This document shows, one piece after another, positions 1 through 6,981 of a stretch of DNA of 12,460 nt. A program made the position numbers and the translations under genes. The notes beneath the pieces were generated by a model. That model did no database searches and was not told where the DNA came from. It saw only the letters and a list, made by a program, of their open reading frames with translations. The stretch is from an uncultured Prevotella sp. (GTDB taxonomy: Bacteria > Bacteroidota > Bacteroidia > Bacteroidales > Bacteroidaceae): NCBI GenBank assembly GCA_900772835.1, contig CAAGSA010000040.1, positions 1-12,460 on the forward strand. The letters run 5' to 3'. Every line of letters starts with the position of its first letter. Position 1 is the stretch's first letter.

Positions 1-1
1 C

Positions 2-802
2 GTGGAGGGACTGAAGGTTCACTCCAAGCTCCTGTATATCGGTTCCAAGAAAGGTAACATCGCCTGCATCGGCACCGGCAACTTCCATGAGGGAAATGCC
101 AAGGTATACACCGACTACCTTATGATGACAGCAAGACGGGAACTGACAGCCGACGTGAACCGAGTGTTCGACTTCATCAACCGTCCGTTCTCGCAGCCGA
201 GGTTCCGCGAACTGCTCGTTTCGCCGAACGCGATGAAAACACGGCTGATGCAGATTATAAACACGGAAATCAAGAATGCAAAGGCAGGACGCGAGGCGTG
301 GCTGAAGATAAAGATAAACCACATCACGGAAACAGATATGGTGGAGAAACTCTACCAGGCATCGAAGGCAGGAGTGAGAATCGACATACTGGTAAGGGGC
401 AACTGCTCGCTCGTGCCGGGAGTGAACGCACAGAGCGAGAACATACGCTGCATAGGAATCATCGACCGCTATCTGGAACACTCGCGCATCATCATAGCTT
501 GCAACGGGGGCGAACCGCGATACTATATAGGCAGTGCCGACTGGATGCCGCGCAACCTGCTCAACCGCATCGAGGTATACACACCGGTCTACGATCATAC
601 GATGCAACGCGACCTGCTGCGCACCGTGGAATACGGACTTGCCGACACAATGAACGGCAGACTGGTTGACGGCAAGGGAAACGACCGCATACAGCCAGCC
701 GGCGACACTACACCAGCCTTGCGCTCGCAGGAGGCTCTGCAGATGGCATACGAAAAAGAAGCAAAGGAAACTAACCGCAATATTACAGACAATGAATTAT
801 AG
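2..802 (+). CDS. ppk: Polyphosphate kinase 1, C-terminal part (5' end outside window)
   Basis: PPK1 reversibly transfers the terminal phosphate of ATP to polyphosphate. About 266 residues are visible, against roughly 700 for the family, so the N-terminal and head domains lie to the left of the window. The fragment opens in the first of the two phospholipase-D-like C-terminal domains: KVHSKLLYIG carries the His (visible residue 7, bases 20-22) that matches the autophosphorylated His of E. coli PPK. It is followed by IGTGNFHEGNAKVYTDY. The second catalytic His is in LEHSRIII (visible residue 160, bases 479-481), followed by YIGSADWMPRNLLNRIEV. Both catalytic His residues and the surrounding family blocks are intact. 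The last 40 or so residues are a variable polar tail. The reading frame runs 11 bases into ppx, which suggests co-transcription and coupled translation. Confidence 0.95.
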   Translation: MEGLKVHSKLLYIGSKKGNIACIGTGNFHEGNAKVYTDYLMMTARRELTADVNRVFDFINRPFSQPRFRELLVSPNAMKTRLMQIINTEIKNAKAGREAWLKIKINHITETDMVEKLYQASKAGVRIDILVRGNCSLVPGVNAQSENIRCIGIIDRYLEHSRIIIACNGGEPRYYIGSADWMPRNLLNRIEVYTPVYDHTMQRDLLRTVEYGLADTMNGRLVDGKGNDRIQPAGDTTPALRSQEALQMAYEKEAKETNRNITDNEL

Positions 803-1736
803 GCTATCCGACATTTCATACAACATCGCTGCCATCGACATCGGATCGAACGGCGCACGACTGCTCATAAAGAATTTCTTCCGCAAAGACGGCGAAGGAG
901 AGCCGAAGATAACGAGAGTGATGTATATGCGCGTGCCGCTGCGGTTGGGAAAAGATGTGTTCACACTGGGCAGGATTTCAAAGGAGCGCGAAGAGAAAAT
1001 GATGCTAATGCTGAAGGCGTTCAAGCAGATAATGAAGCTGAACGACGTGGTGAGCTACCGCGCCTGCGCCACATCGGCAATGCGCGACGCTGAGAACGGC
1101 ATGGACGTGCTGAAACGCATGAAAAAGGAAACGGGCATAAAGATTGAAATAATAAAAGGGCAGGAGGAGGCACGGCTGCTGAGCAGCAACATCGTGGAGG
1201 AAACCGACTGCAAGGTGGGCGACTACGCCTACGTGGACGTGGGCGGCGGCAGCACCGAGGTGTCGCTGCTGCACGACGGGAAACTCGTACACAGCCGCTC
1301 CTACAACATCGGCACACTGAGAATGCTGAGCGGAAAGGTGCCGAAAGCCGAAATCGACGCGATGAAAACAGAGCTCACCGCCGTCAGCAAACAGGTTCCG
1401 GGCATGAGAATCATAGGCTCCGGCGGCAACATAAACAAGCTCTTCAAACTGGCACACACCAAGAGAGACCCGAAGGAGATAAAGGTGGAGGAGATAAAGG
1501 AAGTGTACGGAAAACTGAAGACGCTGAGCGTGGAGGAAAGGATAGAGCAGTTCGGACTGAAACCCGACCGTGCCGACGTGATAATCCCTGCCGCGGAGAT
1601 ATACGTGGCAGTGGCGGAAGCACTGGGATGCAGCACGCTGCAGGTGCCGAACATAAGCCTTGCCGACAGCATCATCGACAACCTGTCGAAGAAGTGGCCC
1701 TTCTCGCTGATAGCCGCGAAAAAGAAGAAAAAATAA
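792..1736 (+). CDS. ppx: Exopolyphosphatase, Ppx/GppA family (short form)
   Basis: The family removes terminal phosphate from polyphosphate or, in GppA-type members, the 5'-phosphate of pppGpp. The chosen ATG at 792 gives 314 residues and puts the phosphate-binding block AAIDIGSNGARLLI at residues 13-26, as expected for this ASKHA-fold family. The frame is open back to 666, but the added N-terminus lies inside ppk and has no family resemblance. Other visible blocks are SAMRDAENG, GQEEARLL (G123, catalytic-type Glu at 125/126), DVGGGSTEVSL (D149-G153) and GSGGNINKL (209-217). The protein lacks the C-terminal HD domain of long-form enterobacterial PPX. It ends in a short lysine-rich tail. The 11-base overlap with ppk makes a kinase/phosphatase operon for polyphosphate turnover. 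A GppA-like activity on pppGpp cannot be excluded from sequence. Confidence 0.9.
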   Translation: MNYRLSDISYNIAAIDIGSNGARLLIKNFFRKDGEGEPKITRVMYMRVPLRLGKDVFTLGRISKEREEKMMLMLKAFKQIMKLNDVVSYRACATSAMRDAENGMDVLKRMKKETGIKIEIIKGQEEARLLSSNIVEETDCKVGDYAYVDVGGGSTEVSLLHDGKLVHSRSYNIGTLRMLSGKVPKAEIDAMKTELTAVSKQVPGMRIIGSGGNINKLFKLAHTKRDPKEIKVEEIKEVYGKLKTLSVEERIEQFGLKPDRADVIIPAAEIYVAVAEALGCSTLQVPNISLADSIIDNLSKKWPFSLIAAKKKKK

Positions 1737-1786
1737 ACAGAGAGATTTGTAAGGTTCATTTGTCAGATTCGACTTTTAACACCATT

Positions 1787-1817
1787 CTCGTGGCATTTTG
1801 AAAAAAGAATGCACGGG
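1787..1817 (+). terminator. Weak hairpin after ppx, possible terminator
   Basis: Arms CTCGTG(g)CATT and AATGCACGGG can form a stem of about 10 pairs with one bulged G and one G-U pair, around a loop of about 10 bases. A run of five T begins 9 bases after the stem, which is further than in a standard terminator. The position, 50 bases after the ppx stop and ahead of the next promoter, fits termination, but the structure is imperfect. Confidence 0.3.
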
Positions 1818-1841
1818 ACGGAATAGTTTTTGTGCCGATAA

Positions 1842-1873
1842 TTTAGATTATTCCAAAAAAACTATTACATTTG
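1842..1873 (+). promoter_or_regulatory. Promoter for the carboxyltransferase operon
   Basis: TACATTTG at 1866-1873 is a full match to the Bacteroidetes -7 consensus TAnnTTTG. The -33 element is weak (TTTA at 1842-1845, 20 bases upstream). Predicted transcription would start near 1880, giving an A/T-rich leader of about 100 bases before the ATG at 1983. Confidence 0.55.
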
Positions 1874-1982
1874 CAGACGAAATAACACACGCAGCAGGAC
1901 TGTTTGGTGGGAAGAAAGAATGCTGTTAGTTATAGAAAACTCCACCCTTATAGCCTGTAACGCTTTAAATCGAATATAAAAA

Positions 1983-3758
1983 ATGAAAAAGAAAATCCAG
2001 TTCAGTCTCGTCTACAGAGACATGTGGCAGTCTTCAGGCAAGTTCCAGCCACGTAAGGATCAATTAGAGCGCATCGCTCCAGTTATCATCAAGATGGGTT
2101 GCTTCGACCGCGTGGAAACAAACGGTGGAGCTTTCGAACAAGTGAACCTGCTCGCCGGTGAAAATCCTAACGATGCGGTGAGAGCATTCTGCAAGCCGTT
2201 CAACGAAGTGGGAATCAAGACCCACATGCTCGACCGCGGACTCAACGCGCTGCGTATGTATCCAGTGCCCGACGACGTGAGAGCACTGCAGTACAAGGTG
2301 AAGCACGCACAGGGTGTGGACATCACCCGTATCTTCTGCGGCTTGAACGACGTGAGAAACATCATACCAAGCATCAAATGGGCTCTTGAGGCAGGAATGA
2401 CGCCGCAGGCTACCCTCTGTATAACAACATCGCCTATCCACAGCGCTGAATACTATGCCGACATCGCCGACAAGCTCATCGCTGCCGGAGCTACGGAAAT
2501 ATGCTTGAAGGATATGGCTGGTATCGGTCAGCCGGCAATGCTGGGCAAGCTGACAAAGCTCATCAAGACCAAGCACCCGGACATCATCATCCAGTATCAC
2601 GGACATTCAGGACCGGGTCTCTCTATGGCTTCCATCCTGGAGGTCTGCAACAATGGCGCCGACGTAATCGACACAGCCATCGAACCGCTCTCATGGGGTA
2701 AGGTGCATCCGGACATCATCTCGGTTCAGAGCATGCTCAAGAACGAGGGCTTCGAGGTGGCAGAAATCGATATGAACGCATATATGGAGGCACGCCGCCT
2801 CACACAGGAGTTCATCGACGACTGGTTGGGATGCTTCATCAACCCGGGCAACAAGATTATGAGCTCGCTGCTCCTTGGCTGCGGTCTGCCGGGAGGAATG
2901 ATGGGAAGTATGATGGCAGACTTGGCCGGAATACACCGCTCAATCAACTCTATCCTCCGTTCAAAGGGACAGGCAGAATACTCTACCGACGAGATGCTCG
3001 TGAAACTGTTCGACGAGGTGGCTTACGTATGGCCACGAGTAGGATTCCCGCCACTGGTAACCCCGTTCTCGCAGTACGTGAAGAACATTGCACTCATGAA
3101 CCTGCTCACAATGGCTCAGGGCAAGGGAAGATTCGTGATGATGGACGATGCCATGTGGGGTATGATTCTGGGCAAGAGCGGAAAGCTGCCCGGAAAGCTC
3201 GACGACGAGATCGTTGCTCTGGCAAAGAAGCAGGGCAAGGAATTCACCGATGCAGACCCACACACACTCATCCCGAACGCACTCGACGCATTCAAGGAGG
3301 AGATGGACAAGAACGGATGGGAATACGGACCGGACAACGAGGAGCTCTTCGAGCTGGCCATGCACCCGGAGCAGTATCGCGACTATAAGAGCGGTATGGC
3401 AAAGAAGCGTATGCTTGCCGACCTGCAGAAGGCAAAGGACGCACAGATGGGAAGCAAGATGACTCCAGAGGAGGCTGCCGCATTCAAGCACGCAAAGGCA
3501 GACGCCATCAAGTCGCCGGTGAAGGGACAAGTGTTCTTCGAGTTCCAGGGCGACGGCGAATGCATGCCGTGCCTCGAGCCGTACATCGGACAGCAGTATA
3601 AGGAAGGCGACACATTCTGCTACGTTCAGGCTCCTTGGGGACAGTTTGTTGCTGTTCCAGCATGCCTCGGCGGCAAGCTCGTGGAGATTGCAGCAAAGCA
3701 GGGCTCAAAGGTGAACCGTGGCGACGTAATCGGATATATTGAAAGAGACCACGAATAA
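1983..3758 (+). CDS. Carboxyltransferase subunit, oxaloacetate decarboxylase alpha / pyruvate carboxylase subunit B type
   Basis: 591 residues. Residues 5 to about 270 form the biotin-dependent carboxyltransferase barrel. Metal-site residues match the family: D13 in YRDMWQS, K176 in CLKDMAG (the Lys that is carbamylated in relatives), and H206/H208 in QYHGHSGPG. Residues of about 290-475 are the conserved PYC/OADA region (LLLGCGLPGGMMGSM, WPRVGFPPLVTPFSQYV). A charged linker, about 480-508, leads to a biotinyl-like fold at 510-588. Members move a carboxyl group between oxaloacetate/pyruvate and biotin; in succinate- and propionate-forming Bacteroidales this links pyruvate, oxaloacetate and methylmalonyl-CoA. 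The tail lacks the usual biotin motif AMKM: the matching stretch is VQAPWGQF, with W552 at the Lys position. It therefore probably works with a separate biotin carrier protein, which is not in this window. It heads the operon with the HD protein and MgtC. Confidence 0.85.
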   Translation: MKKKIQFSLVYRDMWQSSGKFQPRKDQLERIAPVIIKMGCFDRVETNGGAFEQVNLLAGENPNDAVRAFCKPFNEVGIKTHMLDRGLNALRMYPVPDDVRALQYKVKHAQGVDITRIFCGLNDVRNIIPSIKWALEAGMTPQATLCITTSPIHSAEYYADIADKLIAAGATEICLKDMAGIGQPAMLGKLTKLIKTKHPDIIIQYHGHSGPGLSMASILEVCNNGADVIDTAIEPLSWGKVHPDIISVQSMLKNEGFEVAEIDMNAYMEARRLTQEFIDDWLGCFINPGNKIMSSLLLGCGLPGGMMGSMMADLAGIHRSINSILRSKGQAEYSTDEMLVKLFDEVAYVWPRVGFPPLVTPFSQYVKNIALMNLLTMAQGKGRFVMMDDAMWGMILGKSGKLPGKLDDEIVALAKKQGKEFTDADPHTLIPNALDAFKEEMDKNGWEYGPDNEELFELAMHPEQYRDYKSGMAKKRMLADLQKAKDAQMGSKMTPEEAAAFKHAKADAIKSPVKGQVFFEFQGDGECMPCLEPYIGQQYKEGDTFCYVQAPWGQFVAVPACLGGKLVEIAAKQGSKVNRGDVIGYIERDHE

Positions 3759-3761
3759 TAA

Positions 3762-4298
3762 ATGGATTATCAGAAGATAATAGACAAAATCTACGGTGAG
3801 GACAGTGAACTAAAACACATCCTCACCGTTCACAGCCAATCTGTAGCGCGCAAAGCGCTGCAGATTGTTTCGTTACATCCAGAACTGAACCTCGACAGGC
3901 AGTTCATCGAAGAGGCGGCTATGCTGCATGACATCGGCATAATAAAGACCGACGCGCCGGGCATACAATGCTTCGGCACGGAACCATACATACGCCACGG
4001 TCTGCTCGGTGCAGAAATGCTGCGCGCCGAAGGATTCCCACGCCATGCCAGAGTTTGCGAGCGACACACCGGTGCCGGACTGTCGGAAAGCGACATCACG
4101 GGACGCAACCTTCCACTGCCCCATCAGGATTTCCTGCCGGAGACGATGGAGGAAAAGCTAATCTGCTATGCTGACAAGTTCTTCTCGAAGACACACCTCG
4201 ACCGCGAAAAGACCATTGAGCAAGCGGAAAAGAGCCTTGCCAAATTCGGCGAGGAAGGGTTGCTGAGGTTCAAGGAGTGGGAGAAGATTTTCTCATAA
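3762..4298 (+). CDS. HD-domain (HDIG-type) hydrolase of unknown substrate
   Basis: 178 residues, cytoplasmic, with no signal peptide or membrane segment. The metal-binding pattern of the HD phosphohydrolase superfamily is complete: H24 (TVHSQSVARKA), H56-D57 (AMLHDIGI), H79 (YIRHGLLGAEML), H102 (CERHTGAG) and D138 (CYADKF). HD proteins of this stand-alone type usually hydrolyse phosphate esters such as nucleotides or related small molecules; the substrate here cannot be read from the sequence. The start is the ATG 3 bases after the carboxyltransferase stop, and nothing further upstream in frame is plausible. The tight spacing indicates co-transcription with the upstream gene and perhaps a linked metabolic role, but that link is inference. 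Confidence 0.85.
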   Translation: MDYQKIIDKIYGEDSELKHILTVHSQSVARKALQIVSLHPELNLDRQFIEEAAMLHDIGIIKTDAPGIQCFGTEPYIRHGLLGAEMLRAEGFPRHARVCERHTGAGLSESDITGRNLPLPHQDFLPETMEEKLICYADKFFSKTHLDREKTIEQAEKSLAKFGEEGLLRFKEWEKIFS

Positions 4299-4340
4299 CC
4301 GCCCACGGATACACCAATCATTCCAACGTTCTTTTATTTC

Positions 4341-4994
4341 ATGCCTATGTCAACAGAATTATTCTACCGCGTCTTCATTGCCGCTCTGCTTGGCGGCATA
4401 ATAGGCTTCGAGCGCGAATACCGCGCCAAGGAAGCAGGATTGCGCACGCACTTCCTCGTGGCTATGGGCAGCGCACTGTTCATGATAGTATCGCAGTATG
4501 GATTCGACTCTGTGCTGGGCACATCAATAAAACTCGACCCATCGCGAGTGGCGGCACAGGTGGTAAGCGGCATTGGATTCATCGGTGCCGGAACAATAAT
4601 ATTCCAGAAGCACGTGATAAAAGGACTAACCACAGCCGCTGGACTGTGGGCTACATCCGCCATAGGTCTTGCCTGCGGCTCAGGTATGTATATGCTCTCC
4701 ATTGCCTCAACACTGCTCGTGCTGCTATGCCTGGAAACAATCTTCCTTATTCTCCTGCGCATAGGCTCACGCAACATTTCCGTAACCATCACAACCAGCG
4801 ACCGCGACAAGTTAAATATGGTGATGGATCGTCTGCGTGACGACAACGTGACGCTCGACTCCTATGAGATGAAGAAGCAGAACGACCAGTTTATTGTTTC
4901 GATGGAACTGAAGGTGAAACGCAACAACTACCGCAACCACATCATCGAATTCATGCACAAGTTCGACGGCGTTGACATCATCAGCATAGAATAA
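4341..4994 (+). CDS. MgtC/SapB-family membrane protein
   Basis: 217 residues. The N-terminal 140 or so hold about four to five hydrophobic helices (roughly 7-25, 37-55, 70-90, 97-142) with the family signatures GGIIGFEREYR (18-28), GLRTHFLVAMGSALF (33-47), SGIGFIGAGTI (76-86) and GLTTAAGLWATSAIGLACG. The last 70 or so residues (ISVTITTSDRDK to DGVDIISIE) form a soluble domain, probably ACT-like as in other long MgtC proteins. In Salmonella and Mycobacterium, MgtC supports growth at low magnesium and inside host cells, and in Salmonella it binds the F-type ATP synthase. The role in free-living or gut Bacteroidales is not defined. Start is ATG 4341, with a second in-frame ATG at 4347. It lies 42 bases after the HD gene with no visible promoter between, so it is likely the last gene of that operon. 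Confidence 0.88.
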   Translation: MPMSTELFYRVFIAALLGGIIGFEREYRAKEAGLRTHFLVAMGSALFMIVSQYGFDSVLGTSIKLDPSRVAAQVVSGIGFIGAGTIIFQKHVIKGLTTAAGLWATSAIGLACGSGMYMLSIASTLLVLLCLETIFLILLRIGSRNISVTITTSDRDKLNMVMDRLRDDNVTLDSYEMKKQNDQFIVSMELKVKRNNYRNHIIEFMHKFDGVDIISIE

Positions 4995-5123
4995 AATCAA
5001 CGAAGAAGGCGAACGGCAACACTCATTGGGAAAACAAATCGGCTTTACTTGTACCTTTTTAAATCTACTTTCAAAGTCATTTTCCGGTTCTTTATAGGTA
5101 GTTTTTCTTTTCCGTAAGTCCTT

Positions 5124-5158
5124 AAAAATCAAGAGGAATGCCCTATACAAGGCATTCC
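5124..5158 (-). terminator. Intrinsic terminator of tRNA-Arg
   Basis: Read on the - strand, GGAATGCC and GGCATTCC form a perfect 8-bp stem around an 8-base loop, followed 6 bases later by TTTTT. It starts 10 bases after the tRNA 3' end. There is no T run on the + strand side, so it serves the tRNA only and not the mgtC gene facing it. Confidence 0.8.
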
Positions 5159-5167
5159 CCGACATTG

Positions 5168-5241
5168 TGACCCCGGTGGGATTCAAACCCACGACCTTCA
5201 GAACCGGAATCTGACGCTCTATTCAGCTAAGCTACGGAGCC
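5168..5241 (-). tRNA. tRNA-Arg(CCG)
   Basis: 74 nt on the - strand fold as a full cloverleaf. The acceptor stem is GGCTCCG/CGGGGTC with two G-U pairs. The D stem GCTT/GAGC has a 13-22 wobble. The anticodon stem TCAGA/TCTGA carries the loop TTCCGGT. The variable loop is AGGTC, and the T stem GTGGG/CCCAC carries the loop TTTGAAT. Discriminator base is A73, and CCA is not encoded. The anticodon CCG (bases 5205-5207) reads CGG arginine codons. The conserved G19 is A and the conserved C56 is T, so the usual 19-56 tertiary pair is kept as A-U rather than G-C. It stands alone, with its own promoter and terminator. Confidence 0.95.
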
Positions 5242-5259
5242 TTTCGCTTAAAAGTGCTA

Positions 5260-5290
5260 CAAAGGTACTCTAATTTTAGTTCTCTACAAA
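5260..5290 (-). promoter_or_regulatory. Consensus promoter of tRNA-Arg
   Basis: On the - strand TTTG (5287-5290), exactly 19 bases, then TACCTTTG (5260-5267): a perfect match to the Bacteroidetes -33/-7 consensus. Transcription should start about 10 bases before the tRNA 5' end at 5241. It is back to back with the promoter of the peptidase gene on the other strand. Confidence 0.85.
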
Positions 5291-5341
5291 AAAATATCCG
5301 CTTTTTTATTCCATACACCCAACAAGAACACGAAAAATACA

Positions 5342-5367
5342 TATCTTTGCACTCGTATTTCATACGA
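5342..5367 (+). promoter_or_regulatory. Promoter -7 box and start-site palindrome of the M15 peptidase gene
   Basis: TATCTTTG (5342-5349) matches the -7 consensus TAnnTTTG perfectly, but no TTTG is found 19-21 bases upstream, so strength may depend on an activator. Just downstream, TCGTAT and ATACGA (5353-5358, 5362-5367) form a 6-bp inverted repeat with a 3-base centre. It covers the expected transcription start, where a repressor or a 5'-end RNA hairpin could act. Confidence 0.6.
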
Positions 5368-5374
5368 ATTGACT

Positions 5375-6151
5375 ATGATAAGATTAATCATTACAGCAGC
5401 TGCAGCCATCTTGCTCTGCATCTCAGGCAGCACAGCAGCAAAAGGCAGGACACAGTCCACCCACAAACCAACTGCCACGGCGCAGCATAAATACGCTATG
5501 AAAAGCCTGAAGAATTGGGAGGCCGGAAACATCGTTGACATAAACGAGGTGGAAACATTCGGCATGAGCCGCTGCTTCGCGTCGACGGAAATCCCCGACG
5601 AGGTGTTCGCCAGGATGAGTGGCAAGTCGTACAAGAAGGGATGCACCGTGGCGCGGACGGTACTGAGATACGTAAAAGTGCTACACTACGGACTCGACGG
5701 CAAGATACGTATCGGAGAGCTGGTGTGCCACAAGGATGTGGCTGCCGATATGGTGGACATATTCAGAAATCTGTTCCGAGCCAAATACCCGATAGAGCGC
5801 ATGGTGCTCATCGACAACTATGATGCCGACGACGAAAAGGCCATGCTGGCAAACAACACATCATGCTTCAACTTCAGATACGTGGCAGGCACGAAAGTGC
5901 CATCGAACCATAGCTGGGGGAAGGCAATTGATGTGAACCCACTCTACAACCCATACGTGAAGAAGCGCAAGGACGGCACGCTGAAGGTAAGTCCAGCCGC
6001 CGGCCGACGCTATGCCGACCGCACAAAGGCTTTCCGCTGCAAGATCGACAGAAACGACCTTTGCTACAAGGAATTCACAAGCCACGGCTTCGTATGGGGA
6101 GGAAGCTGGAAAAGGAGTAAGGACTATCAGCATTTTGAAAAAGCGAAATAG
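5375..6151 (+). CDS. Secreted M15-type peptidase (D-Ala-D-Ala carboxypeptidase/L,D-endopeptidase-like)
   Basis: 258 residues from ATG 5375; a TTG two codons upstream is less likely. Residues 1 to about 23 form a signal peptide (charged start, hydrophobic IITAAAAILL, small residues ending near STAA). There is no lipobox Gly/Ala/Ser before the Cys, so export to the periplasm without lipid is expected. The C-terminal half has the zinc ligands of the M15 (VanY/CwlK-like) fold: H179 and D186 in NHSWGKAIDVNP, and H253 in DYQHFEK near the end, together with SHGFVWGGSW. These enzymes cut D-amino-acid-containing bonds in peptidoglycan stem peptides. The N-terminal 150 residues are the usual leader region of this subfamily, with no second catalytic domain. 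It has its own promoter and lies 49 bases before the next lipoprotein gene, which has a separate -7 box. Confidence 0.82.
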   Translation: MIRLIITAAAAILLCISGSTAAKGRTQSTHKPTATAQHKYAMKSLKNWEAGNIVDINEVETFGMSRCFASTEIPDEVFARMSGKSYKKGCTVARTVLRYVKVLHYGLDGKIRIGELVCHKDVAADMVDIFRNLFRAKYPIERMVLIDNYDADDEKAMLANNTSCFNFRYVAGTKVPSNHSWGKAIDVNPLYNPYVKKRKDGTLKVSPAAGRRYADRTKAFRCKIDRNDLCYKEFTSHGFVWGGSWKRSKDYQHFEKAK

Positions 6152-6176
6152 GCATCTCGTTTTGAGAAAAAAATTA

Positions 6177-6184
6177 TACCTTTG
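6177..6184 (+). promoter_or_regulatory. Promoter -7 box of the small lipoprotein gene
   Basis: TACCTTTG fully matches the -7 consensus and lies 16 bases before the ATG at 6201, which leaves a very short leader. No TTTG is at the normal -33 distance; the nearest (6161-6164) is only 12 bases away. An A-run precedes the box. Confidence 0.55.
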
Positions 6185-6200
6185 CAAAAAGAAAAAGTCT

Positions 6201-6953
6201 ATGAACATAAAAAATATATTGCCAGTTGCCCTGATTGCGGCAATGGTTGCTGCCGGCTGCGGAGGCAGCAAGAAGAAAGAAGACCAGACAACATACGTGA
6301 AGGATGTAAGACTGCCGGGCGACTCCACTTTCTATGGACTTGCCTGCGACGGATGCACAGATTCGGTGATCGTGGTGCTGCCGTACGACGACAGCGACCC
6401 TATAACCTACAGCATCATCGATGCCATGAGGCAGCGCAAGGTGTTTGGCAGACCGAAAATCGGGGATATGCTTGCCGTGGTGATAAACAAGGAGAACAGG
6501 AAGAAGGCAGACCTCGTGATTGACCTCGACGAACTGAAAGGCACCTGGGTATACCAGGCTATGCCCACCATGCGCAAGCCTGCGAATATGCCCAAAGACA
6601 TTGCCGCGCCAAAAGCCGACCCGGAACGCGACTCGATAATGAAGACGCTGATGGTGCCGCGCGAACAGGGCTTCAGGATAAAGAAGCAGTACGTGATGGA
6701 ACCCGTGGGGCTATACTTCGCCAAGACGAGTCTTGACGGCGACAGCCCGATAGAATATCCGCCGGTGAAATTCTATAAGGAATGGAACGTGCTCAACGGC
6801 AAACTCGTGTTCACCGAAGGCACCATCGACTTCGGCAACAAGAAGCGCAGGAAGGCGCGCCCGGCAAAGGACACGGTGGAAATCGTGATGATGATGAAAG
6901 ACAGTCTGCAACTGAAATTCAAGAACGGCATCAAGGCGTATTATAGGAAATAA
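6201..6953 (+). CDS. Lipoprotein of unknown function
   Basis: 250 residues from ATG 6201. The frame stays open upstream into the peptidase gene, but only this ATG gives a signal peptide and follows the -7 box. Residues 1-19 are a lipoprotein signal (ALIAAMVAAG) ending at C20, followed by GGSKKKED. The positive stretch after Cys, unlike the acidic one in the 557-residue lipoprotein at 10385-12058, suggests it stays in the periplasm. A CxxC pair (C49-D-G-C52) lies in YGLACDGCTDSV. The rest is a soluble, mostly beta-strand-like region with LKGTWVYQ and, near the end, LNGKLVFTEGTIDF and DSLQLKFKNGIKAYYRK. These resemble strands of a lipocalin-like barrel, but I do not firmly recognise the family. 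The gene ends at the strong two-way terminator. Why it sits next to the peptidase is unknown. Confidence 0.75.
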   Translation: MNIKNILPVALIAAMVAAGCGGSKKKEDQTTYVKDVRLPGDSTFYGLACDGCTDSVIVVLPYDDSDPITYSIIDAMRQRKVFGRPKIGDMLAVVINKENRKKADLVIDLDELKGTWVYQAMPTMRKPANMPKDIAAPKADPERDSIMKTLMVPREQGFRIKKQYVMEPVGLYFAKTSLDGDSPIEYPPVKFYKEWNVLNGKLVFTEGTIDFGNKKRRKARPAKDTVEIVMMMKDSLQLKFKNGIKAYYRK

Positions 6954-6981
6954 GGCATAATCCAAGCAAACTTGGGGACAA

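Noticed and set aside
666..791. N-terminal extension of ppx to an ATG at 666
   Set aside because: The extra 42 codons lie fully inside ppk and do not look like any Ppx/GppA N-terminus. The ATG at 792 places the phosphate-binding block at the usual distance.
2961..3530. 189-codon frame on the - strand inside the carboxyltransferase gene
   Set aside because: Antisense shadow of a well-supported gene. The composition is unlike a real protein and no promoter matches.
4277..4840. 187-codon + strand frame overlapping the HD gene end and mgtC
   Set aside because: It covers most of the mgtC coding region in another frame. MgtC motifs are clear in the mgtC frame and nothing is recognisable in this one.
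6160..6173. TTTTGAGAAAAAAA, repeated at 12274-12287, as a shared regulatory element
   Set aside because: It is low in complexity (T-run, GAG, A-run), and its distance to the following -7-like box differs between the two sites.
6012..6200. N-terminal extension of the small lipoprotein into the peptidase gene
   Set aside because: The signal peptide and lipobox only make sense from ATG 6201, which also follows the -7 box directly.
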